From Paracoccaceae bacterium (GTDB taxonomy: Bacteria > Pseudomonadota > Alphaproteobacteria > Rhodobacterales > Rhodobacteraceae): a stretch of DNA of 10,766 nt. Positions 6,440-10,766 of the stretch are shown in pieces. Location of the stretch: assembly GCA_007134405.1 (NCBI GenBank), contig SLKW01000453.1, positions 1 through 10,766 of the forward strand. Reading direction: 5' to 3'. The notes beneath the pieces were generated by a model that ran no database searches, was not told where the DNA came from, and worked only from the letters and a program-made list of their open reading frames with translations. Position 1 is the first letter of the stretch. Each line of letters begins with the position of its first letter. A program made the position numbers and the translations under genes.

Positions 6440-7327
6440 ATGGGGCGCGGCGCCGTGGCGGCGGCGGAGACCGTGGAGGCGCAGCCGGTCAAGGCGGCGC
6501 TGTGGATGCTGGGCGCGATCGCCTCGTTCACGCTGATGGCGGTGGCGGGGCGGGCGGTGCAGGTGGAGCTGACCTCGTTCCAGCTGATGTTCTGGCGCTC
6601 GCTGATCGGCTTCGGGGTGGTCGTGGCGCTGGTCCTGGCCAGCCGGCCGGGGCTGGCGCAGGTGCGCAGCAGCCAGCCCGGGCTGCACCTGAGCCGCAAC
6701 GTCTTTCATTTCGCCGGGCAGAACCTGTGGTTCTACGGGATCATGGCGATCCCGCTGTCGCAACTGGTGGCACTGGAATTCACCATGCCGCTCTGGGTGG
6801 TGCTGCTGGCGCCGCTGGTCCTGGGCGAGCGGCTGACCTGGCGGAAGTCGGGCCTTGCCGCGCTGGGCTTCGTGGGGGTGCTGATCGTGGCGCAGCCGGG
6901 GGTGCAGCCGGTGGGGCTGGGCCATGCGGCGGGGCTGCTGGCGGCGGTGGGGTTCGCGATGAACCTGATGCTGACGAAGATGCTGATGCGCCACGATTCG
7001 GTGCTGTGCGTGCTGTTCTGGATGACCGTGCTGCAGACGCTCTTCGGGCTGGCGCTGTCGTTCATCGGCGGCTTCACCTGGCCCTCGGCGGCGCTGATCC
7101 CCTGGCTGATCGTGGTCGGGCTGACCGGGCTGAGCGCGCATTTCTCGCTGACCACGGCGCTGGGGCTGGCGCCCGCCTCGGTCGTGGCGCCGATGGAATT
7201 TGCCCGCCTGCCGATCATCGCGCTGGTGGGTGTTGCGCTCTATGCCGAGGCGCTGGACCCGTTCGTGTTTCTCGGCGCGGCGATCATCTTCGGGGCGAAC
7301 TGGCTCAATCTGCGCACCCCGCGCTGA
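6440..7327 (+). CDS. EamA/DMT-superfamily permease, ten-TM type
   Basis: An inner-membrane transporter of the drug/metabolite superfamily, 295 residues with about ten hydrophobic helices in two EamA repeats (about residues 18-150 and 165-290). Family-like features are the first helix AALWMLGAIASFTLMAVAG, MFWRSLIGF, and LEFTMPLWVVLLAPLVLGERLTW with the conserved GE. The second half has PMEFARLPIIALVGVALYAEAL followed by a last helix ending NWLNLRTPR. Members export or import amino acids, metabolites or other small compounds, and substrate cannot be read from sequence. The start is uncertain: ATG 6440 with GAAGG at 6424-6428 is used here. ATG 6323 adds a low-complexity Arg/Gly/Ala-rich stretch, and TTG 6419 has a G-rich upstream. 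It is not a TauE/DUF81 sulfite exporter. A role in exporting alanine, sulfonate or sulfite from this pathway would be speculation. Confidence 0.88.
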   Translation: MGRGAVAAAETVEAQPVKAALWMLGAIASFTLMAVAGRAVQVELTSFQLMFWRSLIGFGVVVALVLASRPGLAQVRSSQPGLHLSRNVFHFAGQNLWFYGIMAIPLSQLVALEFTMPLWVVLLAPLVLGERLTWRKSGLAALGFVGVLIVAQPGVQPVGLGHAAGLLAAVGFAMNLMLTKMLMRHDSVLCVLFWMTVLQTLFGLALSFIGGFTWPSAALIPWLIVVGLTGLSAHFSLTTALGLAPASVVAPMEFARLPIIALVGVALYAEALDPFVFLGAAIIFGANWLNLRTPR

Positions 7328-7329
7328 GC

Positions 7330-7346
7330 CCGCGCGACCCGCGCGG
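7330..7346 (+). terminator. Hairpin just after the EamA gene
   Basis: CCGCGCG (7330-7336) and CGCGCGG (7340-7346) form a perfect 7-bp stem with a 3-nt loop, starting 2 nt after the stop codon. No T-tract follows, so it is a weak candidate for intrinsic termination. It separates the EamA gene from the TRAP operon's own upstream region. Confidence 0.4.
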
Positions 7347-7390
7347 CGGCGGACAACGGCAGGTTGCCGGGGCCCGACGACATGCACGAA

Positions 7391-7436
7391 AGCAAAACAA
7401 AACGTGTTTTCAGCTTCGCAAAACTATGCATATAAG
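7391..7436 (+). promoter_or_regulatory. AT-rich promoter/operator region of the TRAP operon
   Basis: This is an AT-rich island in otherwise GC-rich DNA. It contains AAAAC-GT-GTTTT (7399-7410, inverted repeat) and a further AAAAC at 7420-7424 that can pair with the same GTTTT (7406-7410). A possible -10 is TATAAG at 7431-7436, with a weak -35 TTTTCA at 7407-7412 (18-bp spacer). It lies about 55-100 bp upstream of the binding-protein start. The overlap of inverted repeats with a promoter suggests an operator. No TauR-type CTGGCC repeat is present in 7328-7489. Confidence 0.5.
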
Positions 7437-7489
7437 GCGCTATCAGCCTCATGACGGGTTGGCCAACAAAAGACCATGGGAGGAAATTC

Positions 7490-8599
7490 ATGGATCGTCG
7501 TTCTTTTCTTCGCACCTCGGCGGTGGGCACGGCCGCGGCGGCAACGGCCACGCTGGCCGCGCCGGCCATCGCCCAAGGCAACCACACCTGGCGCATGGTG
7601 ACCACCTGGCCGCGCAACTTTCCCGGCCTCGGCGTCGGCGCGCAGCGGCTTGCCGACCGGATCACCGAGGCGTCGGACGGGCAGCTGACCATCCAGGTCT
7701 TCACCGCCGGCGAGATGGTGCCCGCGCTGCAGTCGCTCGATGCGGTGATCGACGGATCGGCCGAAATGAGCCACGGCGCGGCCTATTACTGGCAGAACAA
7801 ATCGGTGGGGCTGTCGTTCTTCACCGGGGTGCCCTTTGGCATGACCTCGCGCGAGCTGGCGGCCTGGGTGCGCTACATGGGCGGTCAGGAGATCTGGGAC
7901 GAGATCTATGACCAGTTCGGCGTCAAGGGCTTCCTGTCGGGCGACACCGGCACCCAGGGCGGCGGCTGGTTCCAGAACGAGCTGACCGGGATCGACGACA
8001 TCCAGGGGCTGCGCTTCCGCACGCCGGGGCTGGGCGGTCAGGTCTGGCAGAAGATGGGCGCCTCGGTCACCAACCTGGCGGCGGGCGAGATCTTTGCCGC
8101 GCTGCAGACCGGCACGCTGGACGCGGCCGAGTTCGTCGGCCCCTACAACGACCTGGCGCTGGGCTTCCACCAGGTGCGCAAGCATTTCTACACCTCGTCC
8201 TTCATCGAGCCGGGCCTGGCGACCGAGCTGGTGGTGGACAAGGCGAAATTCGAGGCGCTGCCCGGCAACCTGCAGGCCATCGTCGAATACGTCTGCCAGG
8301 CCGAGTACGACCAGGTCGCCTCGGACTTCTACGCCAACGATCCGCGCGCGCTGCGCACGCTGGTCGAGGAGCACGGCGTGACCGCGCATTCGGAATTCCC
8401 CGACAGCATCCTGGAAGCCGGGGCCGAGGCGTCGAAGGAGCTGCTGACCGAGATCCTCGATACCGGCGACGAGCTGACGCGGAAGACCGCGGAAAGCTTC
8501 GTCGAGGCGCTGGAGCTGCTGCGCACCCGCACCGAGGGCACCGACCAGACGTTCCTCGCGGCGCGCGAGCGGTTCTTCGACCTCAGCGATATCGGCTGA
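7490..8599 (+). CDS. dctP: TRAP transporter periplasmic substrate-binding protein (TakP/FcbT-like)
   Basis: A 369-residue secreted solute-binding protein of the DctP superfamily. The N-terminus carries a twin-arginine signal (R3-R4 in MDRRSFLRTS, hydrophobic Ala-rich stretch, likely cleavage after PAIA at residue 28), so it is exported folded through Tat. The mature part follows the TakP pattern: WRMVTTWP, FTAGEMVPALQSLDAV, GDTGTQGGGWF, then GLRFRTPGLGG with Arg177 as the expected carboxylate-binding arginine. DAAEFVGPYNDLALGF follows, where Glu214 aligns with the TakP cation-site glutamate and Phe215 replaces the usual tryptophan. The start at 7490 has GGAGG about 6 nt upstream. It heads an operon with the two membrane subunits. 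The ligand is probably a monocarboxylate or ring carboxylate by family. Taurine (TauK) is possible by neighbourhood, but the gene has no TauR box. The dctP symbol is generic, not a C4-dicarboxylate claim. Confidence 0.9.
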   Translation: MDRRSFLRTSAVGTAAAATATLAAPAIAQGNHTWRMVTTWPRNFPGLGVGAQRLADRITEASDGQLTIQVFTAGEMVPALQSLDAVIDGSAEMSHGAAYYWQNKSVGLSFFTGVPFGMTSRELAAWVRYMGGQEIWDEIYDQFGVKGFLSGDTGTQGGGWFQNELTGIDDIQGLRFRTPGLGGQVWQKMGASVTNLAAGEIFAALQTGTLDAAEFVGPYNDLALGFHQVRKHFYTSSFIEPGLATELVVDKAKFEALPGNLQAIVEYVCQAEYDQVASDFYANDPRALRTLVEEHGVTAHSEFPDSILEAGAEASKELLTEILDTGDELTRKTAESFVEALELLRTRTEGTDQTFLAARERFFDLSDIG

Positions 8600-8615
8600 A
8601 CCCCTGCCACCGTGC

Positions 8616-8640
8616 GCGCCCCCGGACCTGCCGGGGGCGC
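8616..8640 (+). terminator. Intercistronic hairpin between TRAP binding protein and membrane subunits
   Basis: GCGCCCCCGG (8616-8625) and CCGGGGGCGC (8631-8640) form a perfect 10-bp stem with loop ACCTG, 16 nt after the stop. No T-tract follows. In binding-protein transporters such a hairpin commonly stabilises or attenuates the message, so that the periplasmic protein is made in excess over the membrane subunits (family knowledge). A 14-nt alternating GC run at 8651-8664 follows. Confidence 0.6.
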
Positions 8641-8687
8641 GGCGCCCTGAGCGCGCGCGCGCGCCGCAGCCCGAACCGGGGACGACC

Positions 8688-9239
8688 GTGATTGTCCTGT
8701 CCTACATCATGCGGCTCATCAACCTGGTCAACCGGGTGATCGGCAATGTCTTCATGTGGCTGGCGGTCGGCATCGTCGCGGTCTGCTTCTGGGTGGTGGT
8801 CGAGCGCTACGTGCTGGGCATCACCCGGCTGTGGATGCAGGATCTCTACCCCTGGATGAACGGGGTGATGTTCACCGCGGTGGCGGGCTACGCGCTTTAC
8901 CGCAACGACCATGTGCGGGTCGATATCTTCTACCGCCCGGCGAGCACCCGGACCAAGGCCTGGCTGGACATGGTGGGCGTCATCGCCTTTCTCTTTCCCT
9001 TCGCCTGGGTGGTCTGGAACTACACCTTCACCTTCGTGCAGCGCTCCTGGCGGCTGATGGAGGCCTCGGCCAATCCCGGCGGCATGCAGGGGCTTTTCGT
9101 CCTCAAGTCCTTCATCCTGGTCTTTGCGGCGGTGATCGCGCTGCAGGGGCTGGCCATGCTGATCCGGTCGGTCCTGCTGATCGCGGATCGCGAGGACCTG
9201 GTGCCCGACGACTACCGCTACAAGTACGACGTGGAGTAG
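8688..9239 (+). CDS. dctQ: TRAP transporter small membrane subunit (DctQ family)
   Basis: A 183-residue inner-membrane protein with four predicted helices (about residues 19-39, 54-72, 92-112 and 136-158). It is the small subunit that joins the large permease subunit and helps dock the periplasmic binding protein. The family signature WMQDLYPWMNGVMFTAVAGY followed by NDHVRVDIFYRP (residues 73-84) is clear. A GTG start at 8688 is chosen because GGGGA at 8678-8682 lies 5 nt upstream; an ATG at 8709 has no Shine-Dalgarno. It is separated from the binding-protein gene by 88 bp containing a strong hairpin, and its stop is 6 nt before the next start. The C-terminal tail is charged and cytoplasmic-like. 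Confidence 0.9.
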   Translation: MIVLSYIMRLINLVNRVIGNVFMWLAVGIVAVCFWVVVERYVLGITRLWMQDLYPWMNGVMFTAVAGYALYRNDHVRVDIFYRPASTRTKAWLDMVGVIAFLFPFAWVVWNYTFTFVQRSWRLMEASANPGGMQGLFVLKSFILVFAAVIALQGLAMLIRSVLLIADREDLVPDDYRYKYDVE

Positions 9240-9245
9240 GCCCGC

Positions 9246-10634
9246 ATGGACACCGTCCTAATCGGAGAGATCCTGTCCGGGACGATGTTCCTGGGGGTGA
9301 TCGCGCTGTTGATGCTGGGCTTCCCGGTCGCCTTCACCCTGGCCGGAACCTCGATCATCTTTGCCTGGATCGGGCTTCAGTTCGGCGTCTTCGACATGTC
9401 GAACCTGCGCGCGCTGGCGGGCCGCTACACCGGCTACATGATCAACGAGGTGCTGGTCGCGGTGCCCTTGTTCATCTTCATGGGCGTGATGCTGGAACGC
9501 TCGAAGATCGCCGAGCAGTTGCTGACGGTCATGGGCAAGCTTTTCGGCAACCTGCGCGGCGGCCTGGGGATCTCGGTGATCCTGGTGGGGGCGCTGCTGG
9601 CGGCCTCGACCGGGGTGGTGGGCGCGACGGTCGTGACGATGGGGCTGATCTCGCTGCCGGCGATGATGCGCGCGGGCTACGACCCGAAGCTGGCCTGCGG
9701 CACGATCTGCGCGAGCGGCACGCTGGGCCAGATCATCCCGCCCTCGACGGTGCTGATCTTCATGGGCGACATGATCTCGGGGATGCACAGTCAGGTGCAG
9801 ATGAGCCTGGGCAACTTCGCGCCGCAGACGGTGTCGGTGGGCGATCTGTTCGCGGGCGCGCTGTTGCCGGGGTTCCTGCTGGTCGGGCTCTATCTGCTGT
9901 TCATCATCGGCAAGGCGATCTTCGACCCCGAAAGCTGCCCCGCGACCCCCGTCCCGCCCGAGGAAAAGCGCGGTCTCTGGAAGGAAGTGCTGGTCGCCTT
10001 CTTCCCGCCGCTTCTGCTGATCTTCGCCGTCCTGGGCTCGATCCTCGGCGGCATCGCCACGCCCACCGAGGCGGCCTCGGTCGGCGCAGTCGGCGCGACG
10101 CTCCTGGCGGCGCTGCGCTGGCGGCTGAGCCTTGCGGTCGTGGTCGAGGTCGCGAAGCGCACCGCCGTCATCACCTCTATGATCTTCATCATCCTCTTCG
10201 GCGCTTCGGTCTTTGCCATCGTCTTCCGGCAGATGGGCGGCGACAATCTGGTGCGGGAATTCCTGACCGCGATGCCGGGCGGCGCGATGGGGGCGATGAT
10301 CACCGTCATGATCATCATGTTCATCCTGGGCTTCATCCTCGACACGTTCGAGATCATCTTCATCGTTCTGCCAATCACCGCGCCGACGCTTCTGCTTCTG
10401 GGCATCGATCCGGTCTGGCTGGGGGTGATGATCGGGGTGAACCTGCAGACCTCGTTCCTGACACCGCCGTTCGGGTTCTCGCTCTTCTATCTGCGAGGGG
10501 TGGCGCCGAACTCGGTCTCGACGATGATGATCTATCGCGGCGCGGTGCCCTTCGTCGGATTGCAAATTGTGGCGATCGCGCTTCTGTTTATGTTCCCGGG
10601 GATCGTGACCTGGCTGCCCTCGGTCCTGTTCTGA
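9246..10634 (+). CDS. dctM: TRAP transporter large membrane subunit (DctM family)
   Basis: A 462-residue polytopic inner-membrane protein of the ion transporter superfamily, the sodium-driven translocation subunit of the TRAP system. It is hydrophobic throughout with about a dozen segments. Conserved family stretches include ASTGVVGATVVTMGLISLPAM, CGTICASGTLGQIIPPST at about residues 151-168, GGIATPTEAASVGA with TPTEAA at about 272-277, GFILDTFEIIFIVLPI and the C-terminal SFLTPPFGFSLFYLRGVAP. The ATG at 9246 is 6 nt after the previous stop, and its GGAG (9233-9236) lies inside the end of that gene, indicating translational coupling. Length is normal and no motif is broken. It forms one operon with the two preceding genes, and substrate choice is set by the binding protein. 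Confidence 0.94.
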   Translation: MDTVLIGEILSGTMFLGVIALLMLGFPVAFTLAGTSIIFAWIGLQFGVFDMSNLRALAGRYTGYMINEVLVAVPLFIFMGVMLERSKIAEQLLTVMGKLFGNLRGGLGISVILVGALLAASTGVVGATVVTMGLISLPAMMRAGYDPKLACGTICASGTLGQIIPPSTVLIFMGDMISGMHSQVQMSLGNFAPQTVSVGDLFAGALLPGFLLVGLYLLFIIGKAIFDPESCPATPVPPEEKRGLWKEVLVAFFPPLLLIFAVLGSILGGIATPTEAASVGAVGATLLAALRWRLSLAVVVEVAKRTAVITSMIFIILFGASVFAIVFRQMGGDNLVREFLTAMPGGAMGAMITVMIIMFILGFILDTFEIIFIVLPITAPTLLLLGIDPVWLGVMIGVNLQTSFLTPPFGFSLFYLRGVAPNSVSTMMIYRGAVPFVGLQIVAIALLFMFPGIVTWLPSVLF

Positions 10635-10647
10635 CGCGGCGCGCGGC

Positions 10648-10676
10648 TTGACAAGCGCGGCCCGCCCGGCAATGCC
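10648..10676 (+). promoter_or_regulatory. Possible promoter for aroQ
   Basis: A consensus -35 hexamer TTGACA (10648-10653) lies inside the short inverted repeat GCTTG-A-CAAGC, 14 nt after the dctM stop. A weak -10 (AATGCC, 10671-10676) lies 17 bp downstream and overlaps a CCGGC-AAT-GCCGG stem (10666-10678). This suggests aroQ can be transcribed independently of the TRAP operon, though it is also close enough to be read through. The weak -10 keeps confidence low. Confidence 0.35.
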
Positions 10677-10700
10677 GGTCGGGACGCGAGAGAGTGCGAT

Positions 10701-10766
10701 ATGCCCGAGATCCTTGTTCTGAACGGACCCAACCTGAACCTGCTGGGCACGCGCGAGCCCGCCACC
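10701..10766 (+). CDS. aroQ: 3-dehydroquinate dehydratase, type II (5' end only)
   Basis: Only the first 22 codons are in the window. They read MPEILVLNGPNLNLLGTREP and on, the diagnostic N-terminus of type II dehydroquinase: the ILVLNGPNLNLLGTREP block forms part of the active site. The enzyme dehydrates 3-dehydroquinate to 3-dehydroshikimate in the shikimate pathway, and in some organisms in quinate catabolism. A GAGAG stretch at 10688-10692 sits 8 nt upstream of the ATG. It follows the TRAP genes on the same strand after a 66-bp gap. Identity is secure from the motif despite the truncation by the window edge. Confidence 0.93.
   Translation, partial: MPEILVLNGPNLNLLGTREPAT

Noticed and set aside
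3343..6699. A 1118-residue minus-strand open frame
   Set aside because: It crosses xsc antisense and an out-of-frame reading of pta. The length is explained by high GC suppressing stop codons, and no domain is recognisable.
6440..7327. Sulfite exporter TauE/TauZ
   Set aside because: The helices and motifs fit EamA/DMT proteins and not the DUF81 family, so the neighbourhood alone does not justify that name.
6281..7387. A 368-residue minus-strand open frame opposite the EamA gene
   Set aside because: It is His/Arg/Gln/Pro-rich antisense with no motifs, whereas the plus strand encodes a clean ten-helix EamA protein.
9258..10565. A 435-residue minus-strand open frame opposite dctM
   Set aside because: It is highly charged low-complexity shadow. 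The plus strand has all conserved DctM stretches and correct operon spacing.
7490..10634. Naming the TRAP genes tauKLM
   Set aside because: No TauR-type repeat lies upstream, the binding protein resembles the TakP/FcbT branch, and the operon sits next to aroQ. The taurine role is possible but not shown.

Overview
The window is GC-rich DNA with strong C/G third-position bias. It looks like an alphaproteobacterium of the Rhodobacterales (Rhodobacter/Paracoccus/roseobacter type). Supporting this are a tpa-tauR-xsc taurine-dissimilation cluster, two TRAP-type transport features and an alphaproteobacterial-style 3-dehydroquinase start. This placement is an inference from gene content and base composition.

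Layout. Positions 1-351 hold no convincing gene: an 11-bp tandem repeat array (36-123), a possible eroded coding tail (188-304) and hairpins downstream of tpa. tpa (352-1737, minus) and the MocR-type regulator tauR (1865-3331, plus) diverge from a 127-bp intergenic region. xsc (3454-5229, plus) follows with its own upstream region. A second 11-bp repeat array (5249-5314), related in consensus to the first, lies in the gap between xsc and a convergent pta (5391-6269, minus). Next come an EamA/DMT-family permease (6440-7327, plus), a three-gene TRAP transporter (binding protein 7490-8599, small membrane subunit 8688-9239, large membrane subunit 9246-10634), and the first 22 codons of aroQ (10701 to the window end).

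How the genes work together. Tpa moves the amino group of taurine to pyruvate, giving sulfoacetaldehyde and alanine. Xsc converts sulfoacetaldehyde plus phosphate to acetyl phosphate and sulfite. Pta converts acetyl phosphate to acetyl-CoA. TauR is the expected PLP-dependent, taurine-responsive regulator. The best regulatory signal is a pair of direct repeats with a 23-bp period. It occurs in almost identical form upstream of tpa (1801-1836, reading toward tpa) and upstream of xsc (3335-3370, reading toward xsc). No such site is visible upstream of pta, the EamA gene or the TRAP genes. No recognisable sulfite exporter or sulfite dehydrogenase, and no ABC taurine importer, is inside the window. 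The TRAP system could import a sulfonate, but its binding protein looks like the TakP/FcbT (keto-acid or chloroaromatic) branch, so its substrate is open.

The biochemistry here is known. The least explained elements are the two related 11-bp repeat arrays, the inverted, box-less pta, and the AT-rich inverted-repeat region ahead of the TRAP operon.
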